DNA of 64,000 nt from Streptomyces liliifuscus (GTDB lineage Bacteria; Actinomycetota; Actinomycetes; Streptomycetales; Streptomycetaceae), in NCBI RefSeq assembly GCF_016598615.1, contig NZ_CP066831.1, positions 5,766,001 to 5,830,000 of the forward strand, written 5' to 3'. The notes beneath the pieces were generated by a model. It had not been told where the DNA came from and ran no database searches. It worked only from the letters and a program-made list of their open reading frames with translations. This document shows, piece after piece, positions 7,606 through 15,300 of this stretch. The number at the start of each line of letters is the position of its first letter. Position 1 is the first letter of the stretch. Both the position numbers and the translations under genes were made by a program.

Positions 7606-9060
7606 TCAGTGGCTGCTGAGGGTTTGGCCGTACGCGAGTCCGCCGGCCACGGCCGGGAGGCCGAGCTTGGCCGGCGTGACCGTGTAGGAGCCGTCGGCGC
7701 TCGCGCGGGGGAGCACCCATACGCCGCCCGACCTCGCGTTCTCGCCGGGGGAGCCGACCGCGATGTCCGCCCTGCCGTCGCGATCGTAGTCACCGGCCGC
7801 GACGGCGGCACCGAAGGCGTCGCCCGCCTCCGTGACGCCCGGCACGCGGGGGGTGTCCTGGTTGTACGCGACGGAGTGGCCCTCCCCGTACGCGTCGACC
7901 AGGCCGGTCTCCCCGCCGAACAGGAGGGTCGCGGCGCCCGCGCCCGCCCGGGTGCCGATCGCCTCGCCGGGGGCGCCCGCGACCAGGTCGTCGCGGCCGT
8001 CGCCGTTCACGTCCGCGACGGCCAGGGAAGCGCCGAAGCGGTCGCCGGTCTCGGCGACGCCCGGCACACCGACCGTGTTCTGGTCGAGGGTCTGCGCCCG
8101 GTGTCCGAAGGAGCCGTCCGGGCCGCTGCCGTAGTGGACGTGGATGCCCCCACCCTTCGCGAACTCCTCGGGGCCGCACGGGTCGTCGATGTTCTCGTCG
8201 GCGATCTCGCGGCACTCGCCGAGGGCCAGGTCGTCGTTGCCGTCGCCGTCGAAGTCACCGGCGGCGAGGGCCGAGACACCGGCGTTGTCGGTGTTCCAGG
8301 TGTTGGCCATGCTCTGCTCCGCCGCGTCCCAGGCCCACAGCCGTACGTGCGACTGCGTGAACGGGGCGTCGACCGTCCAGTACGCCAGGGCCAGGTCCGC
8401 CGTGCCGTCGGCGGTGAAGTCGCCGGTCGTAAGGACGGGCGCGCGGCCGCCCATGGGGGCGTCGAGGACGGTGGTGAGGATGCCGTCGGCGGTCCGCAGC
8501 ACGACTCTGTCCCGGCCGCCGATCACGATGTCCCTGCTGCCGTCCCCGGTCAGGTCGGCCGCCGCGACCGACCCGCCGTACGCCGCCGAAGCCGCGGGAC
8601 CGGTGAGAGCGGTGGACCCGTGGCTCGGGCCACCCTTCGCGCCGCCCACGACGGTGACCATGCCCGCGTCCGCGCCACGGTCGGTGACGTCCTCGCCGGG
8701 TGCGCCGGCGAGCAGCTCCGCGATGCCGTCGCCGTTGAGGTCCTCCAGGACGACGGAGGCGCCGAACCGGTCCCCCGTCTCCGGAGAGCCGGGCACCTCG
8801 GCGGTGGCCTGGCTGATCCGGATACTGCCGCGGGACCCCAGCCCCTTCGGACCGCCCCACACGACGTTGACGTAACCGGCCTTCGCCTTGCCGCCGACGG
8901 CTCCGTCGGGGACGCCGACGGCGAGGTCCGCGTAGCCGTCGCCGTTGAAGTCGCTTGTGGTGGGGGAGGGTTGGGCCGCGGCCGCGGTGGGCGCGAGTGT
9001 CAGGCCCGCGGTGACCGCCGCGGCGACGGTGGCGGCGAGTGCGTACGTCCGTATGTGCAC
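7606..9060 (-). CDS. Secreted FG-GAP seven-bladed propeller protein (A)
   Basis: 484 residues with a Sec signal peptide (residues 1-28, ending TAAAA). Seven calcium-loop motifs follow: DFNGDGYADLAVG, DLNGDGIAELLAG, DLTGDGSRDIVIG, DFTADGTADLALA, DFDGDGNDDLALG, DVNGDGRDDLVAG and DYDRDGRADIAVG. Seven repeats is the number expected for an integrin-alpha-like beta-propeller, with Asp/Asn side chains binding calcium. The protein has no membrane anchor, so it should be exported and soluble or wall-associated. The function is probably adhesion or ligand binding (inference). The GTG start at 9060 has a TGGAG ribosome site. It is the outlier of the six-member family clustered here, separated from the other five by the WhiJ-type cassette. 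Confidence 0.9.
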   Translation of the reverse strand: MHIRTYALAATVAAAVTAGLTLAPTAAAAQPSPTTSDFNGDGYADLAVGVPDGAVGGKAKAGYVNVVWGGPKGLGSRGSIRISQATAEVPGSPETGDRFGASVVLEDLNGDGIAELLAGAPGEDVTDRGADAGMVTVVGGAKGGPSHGSTALTGPAASAAYGGSVAAADLTGDGSRDIVIGGRDRVVLRTADGILTTVLDAPMGGRAPVLTTGDFTADGTADLALAYWTVDAPFTQSHVRLWAWDAAEQSMANTWNTDNAGVSALAAGDFDGDGNDDLALGECREIADENIDDPCGPEEFAKGGGIHVHYGSGPDGSFGHRAQTLDQNTVGVPGVAETGDRFGASLAVADVNGDGRDDLVAGAPGEAIGTRAGAGAATLLFGGETGLVDAYGEGHSVAYNQDTPRVPGVTEAGDAFGAAVAAGDYDRDGRADIAVGSPGENARSGGVWVLPRASADGSYTVTPAKLGLPAVAGGLAYGQTLSSH

Positions 9061-9157
9061 GGGGGCTCCAGGGTGGTGACCGGGAACTGCGGTTCACCTG
9101 TGTGACACCTGGAGGTCGCCAGGGGTTGTGGCCGCGGGCACGTTCCTTGCCGCGTGC

Positions 9158-9193
9158 GCGTTCGATGGGGCGTGTGCGTTCGATGGGGCGTCA
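9158..9193. repeat. 18-bp direct repeat, two copies
   Basis: GCGTTCGATGGGGCGT recurs at 9158 and 9176 with an 18-base period. It lies immediately before the stop of the NTF2-like gene, in the 130-base gap that also contains the leader of FG-GAP protein A. Confidence 0.8.
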
Positions 9194-9586
9194 GGCCCAG
9201 AACTCGCTCTCCTTCTCCATGTCCTCCTGGCATTCGTCGATGTCGGTGAACTTGTCCCCCACGATCCGGAAGATGAGGCAGCCGTTCTGCTCGATCCGCT
9301 TGCCGTTGCGCTCGGCCGTGTAGCGGTGCATGGAGACGGCGTGGCCCCGGCCGTCGACGAGTATGTGGCTCAGCTCGACCTTGAAGGTCCCGTTGGTCTC
9401 TGAGAAGAGCCGGCCGTACAGCTCGATGATCGAGTCCTGGCCTTTGTAGTCGCCGGAGAGCATGTGACTACCGGGTACGTGGTGCGTACAGTCCGACGCC
9501 ATCATGCCGCGCAGGGTGTCCATGTCACCCCTGGTGAAAGCGTCGTAGCCCTTGCGGACGAGCATTGCGTTCGGGTGTTCAGCCAT
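9191..9586 (-). CDS. NTF2-like (SnoaL-type) protein
   Basis: 131 residues, a typical length for the cone-shaped NTF2/SnoaL fold. It begins MAEHPNAMLVRKGYDAFTRG and carries the usual small-pocket pattern (DMDTLRGMMASDCTHHVPG, then VHMHRYTAER-like strands). Members are small-molecule-binding domains or isomerases/hydratases, and no substrate is evident. ATG at 9586 follows AAAGG about 12 bases upstream. It lies 59 bases downstream of the ATP-binding protein gene on the same strand and may share its transcript. Confidence 0.8.
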   Translation of the reverse strand: MAEHPNAMLVRKGYDAFTRGDMDTLRGMMASDCTHHVPGSHMLSGDYKGQDSIIELYGRLFSETNGTFKVELSHILVDGRGHAVSMHRYTAERNGKRIEQNGCLIFRIVGDKFTDIDECQEDMEKESEFWA

Positions 9587-9645
9587 CGTGATCGCCGCCT
9601 TTCTGTTGCTTGGCGTCTCATGGCCGACATTCTGATTATCCCGCG

Positions 9646-10044
9646 TTATTGGGTTTTTGTGCCGAGTTCGCACCAGACGTACTTGCCCGCGGTGCCGTTG
9701 ACCTGGAACCAGCCCCAGTCGTCGGCGTACGCGCGCACGATCCGCAGGCCGCGGCCCGTCTCGTCGTCCTGGGGCTTCTCGGCCGGCGGCGCGGGGTCCG
9801 TGTCCCACGCGCCCAGCCGGAACGAGTTCCCCGACCGTCTGAGCTTCAGGGCCGCCGGGCCCTCGGTGTGCCGGATGGCGTTCCCGAGGAGCTCCGAGGC
9901 GAGCAGCTCCGCCGGTTCGACGAGGGTCGGGAGGTGGTGACTGGTCAGGATGTCGCGGAGGGCGCGGCGGCAGATGCCTACGGCTCGGGGGTCGTGGGGG
10001 ATGTAGAGCGTGTACTCCCAGGGTGCGGGCGTGGGCATGGGCAT
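9646..10044 (-). CDS. HATPase_c ATP-binding regulatory protein
   Basis: 132 residues forming a single GHKL-type ATPase domain like the anti-sigma-factor kinases. The N box is seen as ELLGNAIRHTEG, the G1 box as DTDPAPP and the G2 box as GRGLRIVRAYADDWGW. Such stand-alone proteins in Streptomyces bind or phosphorylate partner anti-anti-sigma proteins, or act next to WhiJ-type regulators. It is divergent from the XRE gene at 10247 across about 200 bases. Together with XRE and DUF397 this recreates the abaA/whiJ-like gene set known from Streptomyces development. The partner is unknown. Confidence 0.85.
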   Translation of the reverse strand: MPMPTPAPWEYTLYIPHDPRAVGICRRALRDILTSHHLPTLVEPAELLASELLGNAIRHTEGPAALKLRRSGNSFRLGAWDTDPAPPAEKPQDDETGRGLRIVRAYADDWGWFQVNGTAGKYVWCELGTKTQ

Positions 10045-10246
10045 GCGGGCTCCTGTTGGGGAGTGGTGGGGGGTTGTCGGGGCGGTGGCTCTGTCTGGCC
10101 CGGCATGGCGTGGCTTGGCATGACGGGGGGATGCACTTCCGCTCCGGGGAGTGTTCGTTGCGTCACTTACGGTAGGGGTAAAGGTGTAACCGACGCAAGG
10201 TGAACTGAGATACTCAGGCCCTCAACTCCTGGGAAAGATGAGGAAT
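10045..10246. promoter_or_regulatory. Divergent control region of the WhiJ-type cassette
   Basis: 202-base region between the ATP-binding gene and the XRE gene. It contains a 7-bp inverted repeat, TTGCGTC (about 10158) and GACGCAA (about 10191), flanking a TTAC/GTAA-containing core. A GATACT hexamer at 10209-10214 could be a -10 box for the XRE gene. The operator role is inference. Confidence 0.4.
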
Positions 10247-11089
10247 ATGGTCGCAAGGAGCGTCATCACCGCGCGTCAGGAGCGCCTCGGCGCCGAGCTG
10301 CGCAAGCTCCGTGAACGGGCGAGCCTGACGGGACGAGAGGCTGCTCGGGCGCTGGGCATCGCGGAGACCCAGCTGTCCAGTACGGAGGCGGGCCGCGTCG
10401 GGGTGAGCGCCGGGCGCGTACGTCATCTGGCCGGTGCGTACGCGGTCGATGACCCGGCCTTGATCGACGCGCTGGCGGCCATGGCTGCCGAGCGCGTGCG
10501 TGGGTGGTGGACGGAGTACCGGCAGCTCGTGCCCGCGGGGTACTTGAATCTGGCTGAACTGGAGCAGCACGCCTCTGACTTGAGGACGTTCCAGAGCGTG
10601 CACATTCCGGCGCTCCTTCAGAGTGAGGAGCACATCCGCGCGATCTTCACCTCGACGGTGCCGAAGCTGCCGGAGGAGGAGGTCGACGTGCGGGTGCGTT
10701 TCCGGCTGCGGCGTCAGGAGATCCTCGGCGGGGTCAGCTATAAAGCGGTGATTCATGAAGCCGCGTTGAGGATCAGGGCTGCTGACGCCAAGGTCGCCCG
10801 CAGTCAGCTGGTGCACATCCTGGAGCAGTCCGAACGCCCTCAAGTCGCCGTTCGTGTCGTCCCGTTCGACGTGGACGGATTCGCGGGGATCTCGACGCCG
10901 CTGGTGTACGCGGGAGGTCCTGTCGCCCAGTTGGACTCCGTGTTGGTGGACAACCAGCATGGCGGCGCATTCCTTGACGCGGAGGCGCAACTCAACCGGT
11001 ATCGAGAGGTCCTCCGCATGCTGGAGGACGTCGCGCTGGGCGACATAGAGTCGAGAGACTTCATCCACCGCCTCGTACGGCAGATGTGA
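10247..11089 (+). CDS. XRE-type regulator with DUF5753 domain (WhiJ-like)
   Basis: 280 residues. An N-terminal Cro/C1 helix-turn-helix (residues 12-65) contains LTGREAARALGIAETQLSSTEAG. The DUF5753 sensor domain (about 95-275) includes the hallmark FQSVHIPALLQ and Arg/Glu-rich VRFRLRRQEIL. These proteins repress developmental or secondary-metabolite genes and pair with a DUF397 protein encoded just downstream. ATG at 10247 is preferred over the ATG at 10238 because GGGAAAG then lies 9 bases upstream. The stop overlaps an ATG; the DUF397 gene itself starts 12 bases on. The protein may be controlled by the DUF397 partner and the divergently encoded ATPase. Confidence 0.92.
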   Translation: MVARSVITARQERLGAELRKLRERASLTGREAARALGIAETQLSSTEAGRVGVSAGRVRHLAGAYAVDDPALIDALAAMAAERVRGWWTEYRQLVPAGYLNLAELEQHASDLRTFQSVHIPALLQSEEHIRAIFTSTVPKLPEEEVDVRVRFRLRRQEILGGVSYKAVIHEAALRIRAADAKVARSQLVHILEQSERPQVAVRVVPFDVDGFAGISTPLVYAGGPVAQLDSVLVDNQHGGAFLDAEAQLNRYREVLRMLEDVALGDIESRDFIHRLVRQM

Positions 11090-11100
11090 AAGGTCTCGAC

Positions 11101-11280
11101 ATGTCACAGTCCACCGTCTGGCAGAAGTCGTCGTTCTCCGGTGGCGGAGACTCCTCCGACTGTGTCGAGGTCGCCGCCACTCAAGGAGCCGTGCAGCTCC
11201 GCGAAAGCGACGAGCCCGACACCGTCATAACCGCCAGCGGTGCCGGGCTCGCCGCCCTCATACGGCACCTTCGGCCGTAG
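11101..11280 (+). CDS. DUF397 small partner protein
   Basis: 59 residues with the DUF397 signature: WQKSSFSGGG near the start, DCVEVA, then VQLRESDEPD and a terminal LAALIRHLR. DUF397 proteins are almost always encoded beside XRE-DUF5753 regulators and probably modulate them. AAAGG lies 7 bases before ATG 11101. A start 15 bases upstream, overlapping the XRE stop, is also possible. The 3' end overlaps the convergent VOC gene by 23 bases. Confidence 0.92.
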   Translation: MSQSTVWQKSSFSGGGDSSDCVEVAATQGAVQLRESDEPDTVITASGAGLAALIRHLRP

Positions 11281-12001
11281 GCAGCGCTTCCTTCAACTCG
11301 CCCGCCACCGCAAGCGTGTTGGTGAGGCGGGCCCGCTCGTCGTCCCCCAGCGGGACGCCGTCGACCTCGGTCAGGAGGGCGCGGGCCCGGGGCGCGTCGT
11401 CCAGGCGGAGGGCCAGTTCCGCGCGGTAGACGAGGGTCTCGACCAGCTCGACGCAGTGGGCGGACTCCCGCTCGCGGGTCAGGGTCGCGTCGAGGATGCG
11501 GGCGGCCTGGTGGGCGTCGCCCTTGGAGTCGCCGAGTACGACTGCGTTCTCCAGGGTCTTGGTGAGCCTGCCCGTGGGGTACGAGGACTCGTCCGGTACG
11601 TCCTTGTCCTCCGTCGCCGGGAAGAAGCGGATCCAGTTGCCGCCGGGGTCGACGACGCTGAAGCCGGATCGCTTGCCGGTGTTCTTGCGCCGGCGGGGGC
11701 TGGTCATCCGGGGGATGCCGGACACGAGAACCTTGCCGAAGGCCGCCCGCATGGCCTCGGCGAAGGCCTGGTGGATGGCCCCGGTGTCGGGGACGATCAC
11801 CACGCACGAGCCGTACGACTGCTCCGGGTCGAAGCCCTCGATCCCGGCGAAGTGCAGCTGGAGGTCCTCGCGTTGGACGCTGACGTAGGGGTTGGGGCGG
11901 GTCTGCCGGTAGGTCGTGGTGAAGCCCAGCGTGCCGTAGAACTCGGTGATCTCGTCGATCGACCGGCAGGGCAGCAGGGGGATGGTGATCTCGTTGGCCA
12001 T
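11258..12001 (-). CDS. VOC-family (glyoxalase/bleomycin-resistance-like) protein
   Basis: 247 residues. Residues 1-130 form a VOC domain (EITIPLLPCRSIDEITEFYG, ending VDPGGNWIRFFP), the pattern of bleomycin-resistance/glyoxalase folds. Residues 150-247 form an Ala/Leu/Arg/Glu-rich helical extension that resembles a TPR-like repeat and is not part of the usual VOC domain. Metal-binding residues cannot be placed with confidence. ATG 12001 follows GAGGGAACC. The role could be binding of a small toxic molecule. It is transcribed towards the WhiJ-type cassette and overlaps DUF397 at the 3' ends. Confidence 0.83.
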   Translation of the reverse strand: MANEITIPLLPCRSIDEITEFYGTLGFTTTYRQTRPNPYVSVQREDLQLHFAGIEGFDPEQSYGSCVVIVPDTGAIHQAFAEAMRAAFGKVLVSGIPRMTSPRRRKNTGKRSGFSVVDPGGNWIRFFPATEDKDVPDESSYPTGRLTKTLENAVVLGDSKGDAHQAARILDATLTRERESAHCVELVETLVYRAELALRLDDAPRARALLTEVDGVPLGDDERARLTNTLAVAGELKEALPTAEGAV

Positions 12002-12111
12002 GCGGTTCCCTCGGGTAGTCGCGGTAGTCAAACTTGATGACTCCCCGAGGGTAGCCGCGGCGCGGCCGGTGTGGACGGTCGGCACACGGCCAATCCGTGG
12101 CCGATCCGCGA

Positions 12112-13572
12112 TCAATCCGCCAGCTCGGCCCAGAAGTTGGTGAGAGCGGTCTGGCCCAGGCTCGCGAGCGTGAGGACGCGGGAGCCGGTGCCCGTCGGGC
12201 CCGACGAGGTGCCCGGCAGGAGGTGCAGGCGCTGCGGTGTCGACGGGGCAGCTGCGAGCAGTTCGGCGCGGCCGTCGCGGGTGTAGTCGCGGAGGCTGAC
12301 CGAGTGGCCGAAGGCGGCCCGCTCGCCGGGTTCGCCCTCGATGCCCGCGGTGTTGTAGTCGTAGGCGCGGGAGTTCTTGCCGGTGAGGCCGGACGCGCCG
12401 CCGCGCAGGACGGTGACCGCGCCGGCGGCCATCCGGGGCGGCGGGCCGCCCGCCCTGACGGACGCGCTCGCGTCGGCGGACGTCTCCGCGGCGATGATCT
12501 CGCCCGGGGTGCCCACGGCGAGGTCGGCGTAGCCGTCGCCGTTGGTGTCACCGGCGGAGACGTCGCCGCCGAAGTCGTCGCCGGACTCCGGGGTGCCGGG
12601 GACGCCGGACGTGGCCTGGGTGATGGTCCTCACCGAGCCGCTGGGGCCCGTCGAGGTGCCGGGCAGGACGTACACGGCGCCGCCGGTGCCCGCGCGTTCG
12701 GCACCGATGGCCAGGTCGCCGTACCCGTTCTTGTCGAAGTCGGCGATCGCCGCGCCGCTCGACACGAGGGTCGTGGAGGACGGGAGCTTGACGGTCTTGG
12801 ACCTCTTCGGGGTGCCGGCGCCTCCCTTGTAGAACCAGACGGTGTCCCTGAACGCCCCGACGGCCGTGTCCCATTCACTGCCGAGGACGGCGAAGTCGAC
12901 GGTTCCGTCCTTGGTGACCTTTCCGGCGACCACGGTTTCCGGAGTGATCTCCTCGCCGCCGCGCGGGTCGAAGTCGGTCACCTTGCCGTGGGAGCCGGAG
13001 GTGGTGAACGGGCCGCGGATGAAAAGGATGTTCTCGGAGTCGACGGCGACCACGTCCGGCCTGCCGTCCGCGTTGAAGTCGCCGACCGCGATGTCCTTGG
13101 CGAAGCTGCGGTCCTTGTAGAGGGGGTTCATGTACGAACTGCCGCGGGTGAGGCCGGACTTGGAGCCCCACAGCACGGTGAACGCGCCGGAGCGGCCGTC
13201 GCTGGTCTCGCCGATCGCGGTGGCGACGACGTCCGCGTACCCGTCCTTGTTCAGGTCGGCCGTCGTGACGTCCGTACCGAAGTAGTCGTTCGACTCCGCC
13301 GCGCCGGGGATGCCCGGGCTGTCCTGGGTGACGACCGTGCGTCTGGACGGGTCCAGGCCCTTGGCCGTGCCCCATACGACGACGACCGCGCCCGCGTTCT
13401 GAGCCTCGCCGACCTTGGCACCGCGATCACCGACGGCGAGGTCGCGGTAGCCGTCGCCGTTGAAGTCGTCGACGTACTTCGCGGCGGCCGCGGAGGCCGG
13501 AGCCGCCAGGGCTAGCGGGGTCAGGCCCGAGACGAGCATGGCGGCGGCCAGGAGGCAGGTGCGCTTTCGCAA
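12112..13572 (-). CDS. Secreted FG-GAP seven-bladed propeller protein (B)
   Basis: 486 residues from a TTG start at 13572 (GGAG 5 bases upstream). A Sec signal peptide (RKRTCLLAAAMLVSGLTPLA) ends near PASAAAA. Seven FG-GAP loops follow, among them DFNGDGYRDLAVG, DLNKDGYADVVAT, DFNADGRPDVVAV, DFDKNGYGDLAIG and DTNGDGYADLAVG; the fourth (VTKDGTVDFAVL) is degenerate. A Gly/Pro/Ala insert sits between repeats 6 and 7. It should be an extracellular calcium-binding beta-propeller without an anchor. It is the first of five consecutive family members reading leftwards, each with its own hairpin, so they appear to be separate transcription units. Confidence 0.88.
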   Translation of the reverse strand: MRKRTCLLAAAMLVSGLTPLALAAPASAAAAKYVDDFNGDGYRDLAVGDRGAKVGEAQNAGAVVVVWGTAKGLDPSRRTVVTQDSPGIPGAAESNDYFGTDVTTADLNKDGYADVVATAIGETSDGRSGAFTVLWGSKSGLTRGSSYMNPLYKDRSFAKDIAVGDFNADGRPDVVAVDSENILFIRGPFTTSGSHGKVTDFDPRGGEEITPETVVAGKVTKDGTVDFAVLGSEWDTAVGAFRDTVWFYKGGAGTPKRSKTVKLPSSTTLVSSGAAIADFDKNGYGDLAIGAERAGTGGAVYVLPGTSTGPSGSVRTITQATSGVPGTPESGDDFGGDVSAGDTNGDGYADLAVGTPGEIIAAETSADASASVRAGGPPPRMAAGAVTVLRGGASGLTGKNSRAYDYNTAGIEGEPGERAAFGHSVSLRDYTRDGRAELLAAAPSTPQRLHLLPGTSSGPTGTGSRVLTLASLGQTALTNFWAELAD

Positions 13573-13698
13573 GAGGACTCCAAAAGTGGTCGGTTGGCTC
13601 AAAGGAGACCTTTGGATACGGGGGAACGGTTGTACGGAAGTTTGGTGAATTTCCGTGGCTGGTGTTCTCGGTGTGGCCGAGGGGGCGTACACACGCAA

Positions 13699-13733
13699 AC
13701 CGGGCCCGGCACCTGGGAGGTGCCGGGCCCGGT
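13699..13733 (-). terminator. Perfect 16-bp hairpin ending the FG-GAP C transcript
   Basis: ACCGGGCCCGGCACCT pairs with its exact complement across a GGG loop, 25 bases past the stop of FG-GAP protein C. It probably terminates that gene before FG-GAP B. Confidence 0.85.
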
Positions 13734-13757
13734 CCGAGGGTGAGGGAGTGCTCCGGA

Positions 13758-15215
13758 TCAGTTGGTGAGACCCGCGCCGAACGCGCCGTACGTGTACGGC
13801 AGGTTGAACGCGCCGGGGCCGAAGCCGCGGTCGCCGTTCGGGGAGATGCCGGTGCCGTCGGAGAGCATCGCGGTGACCGCGCCGACGCCCTCGCCCTCGA
13901 AGGAGGCGGAGACCGTGTAGTCGGCCTTGCCGTCGGCCGTGACGTCGGTCAGCAGGACGTCGGAGCCGAAGTAGTCCATGGCCTCGGCGCTGCCCGGGAC
14001 GCCGGAGGAGGCCTGGGAGAGGGTGCGGCCGCCGGTCTCGGAGACGCCGTCCGCCGAGCCCTGGAGGAGGACCGTGGAGCCGGTGTCCTCGATCGTCTCG
14101 ATGTCCTCGAAGATGACGCCGATGGCCAGTTCGCCGTAGCCGTCGCCGTTCACGTCACCGATGGAGAGCGCGCTGCCGAAGCCGTCGCGCTCCTCGTCCG
14201 CGCCGGGCACGCCCGGGGAGTCCTGGGTGAGTTCGGCCATGGGCGCGTCGCCGTTGACCGGGCCGCCCGCCGAACCGCGGACGACCGTCACCCGGCCGCC
14301 GAGGCTCCCGGAGTGGTCGTCCTCCGCGGTGAAGACGTTGCCGATGGCGATCTCGCCGAAGCCGTCCCCGTCGATGTCACCGATCGCGATGGTCGTGCCG
14401 CCGCCCAGGCCGCGCGGCACGGAGGTCTCAAGCCCGGTGGTGGTGCCGAGATACGCGACCCCCTTGGACCAGCTGTTGGGACCGTCCCCGGTCAGCTCGG
14501 TCCGGTAGGTCAGGACGAGGTCGGCCTTCGCGTCGCCGTTCGTGTCACCGGCCTTGATCGCGTCGACGCCGTACGGGGTGGTCTCGGGCAGCGCGATCCG
14601 CTGCGTGGCGCCGGTCGTGCCGGAGCGGGTGAAGCCGCCCTTGACGACGTACGCGTGCGAGGCGGTCGTGCCCGCGGCCAGGTCGGCCTTTCCGTCGCCG
14701 TCGAAGTCGCCCGCCGTCAGGACGCGGCCGAACTCGTCGTGCGTGGTGGCCGCCGGGTCCTTCACCGTCGTGCCGCCCGCGACGCCGCTCGCGCCGCCCC
14801 ACAGGACGGCGACCGTGCCGCCGTCGACATCGCTCTCGACGTCCTCGCCGGACGCGCCGACCGCGAGGTCCGCGTAGCCGTCGCCGTCGAAGTCCGCGAC
14901 CGCGAGCGCCGAGCCGAAGGCGTCCTCGGCCTCCGGGGTGCCGGGCACGCCGGCCGAACTCTGGTCGATCACCGTGTGGTTGGCCGGGTCGAGCCCGGTC
15001 GCGCTGCCGTAGACGACGGCCACGTACCCGGCCATGCCCTGGTCGCCGACCTTGGCGTACGGCGCGGCGAAGGCCACGTCACCGAAGCCGTCACCGTTGA
15101 AGTCGCCCTTCAGGCCGGAGGGGGCGGCGGAGGCGGTCGCGGGGAGCGCCATCAGGAGCCCGGTGGTGAGGGCGGTGGTGAGCGTCGTGGCGAGGAGGAG
15201 GGAGCGCTTGCGCAA
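13758..15215 (-). CDS. Secreted FG-GAP seven-bladed propeller protein (C)
   Basis: 485 residues from TTG at 15215, with GGAG 7 bases upstream. Like protein B it starts with an RKR-type Sec signal, ending ATASAAPS. Seven repeats are seen: DFNGDGFGDVAFA, DFDGDGYADLAVG, DFDGDGKADLAAG, DTNGDAKADLVLT, DIDGDGFGEIAIG, DVNGDGYGELAIG and DVTADGKADYTVS. The predicted product is an exported, calcium-binding beta-propeller. Proteins B and C share the unusual TTG start and signal, which suggests recent duplication. A strong hairpin follows at 13699. Confidence 0.9.
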   Translation of the reverse strand: MRKRSLLLATTLTTALTTGLLMALPATASAAPSGLKGDFNGDGFGDVAFAAPYAKVGDQGMAGYVAVVYGSATGLDPANHTVIDQSSAGVPGTPEAEDAFGSALAVADFDGDGYADLAVGASGEDVESDVDGGTVAVLWGGASGVAGGTTVKDPAATTHDEFGRVLTAGDFDGDGKADLAAGTTASHAYVVKGGFTRSGTTGATQRIALPETTPYGVDAIKAGDTNGDAKADLVLTYRTELTGDGPNSWSKGVAYLGTTTGLETSVPRGLGGGTTIAIGDIDGDGFGEIAIGNVFTAEDDHSGSLGGRVTVVRGSAGGPVNGDAPMAELTQDSPGVPGADEERDGFGSALSIGDVNGDGYGELAIGVIFEDIETIEDTGSTVLLQGSADGVSETGGRTLSQASSGVPGSAEAMDYFGSDVLLTDVTADGKADYTVSASFEGEGVGAVTAMLSDGTGISPNGDRGFGPGAFNLPYTYGAFGAGLTN

Positions 15216-15239
15216 GGGAGGTCTCCGGTAGTGGGGGAC

Positions 15240-15274
15240 GGCGGGCCCCACACCTGTGGGGTGCGGGGCCCGCC
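15240..15274 (-). terminator. Hairpin ending the FG-GAP D transcript
   Basis: GGCGGGCCCC pairs with GGGGCCCGCC around an internal CACACC/GGGGTG stem. It sits 26 bases after the stop of FG-GAP protein D and upstream of FG-GAP C. Confidence 0.8.
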
Positions 15275-15300
15275 GGATGACGAAGAGGGACGGGACGTGC

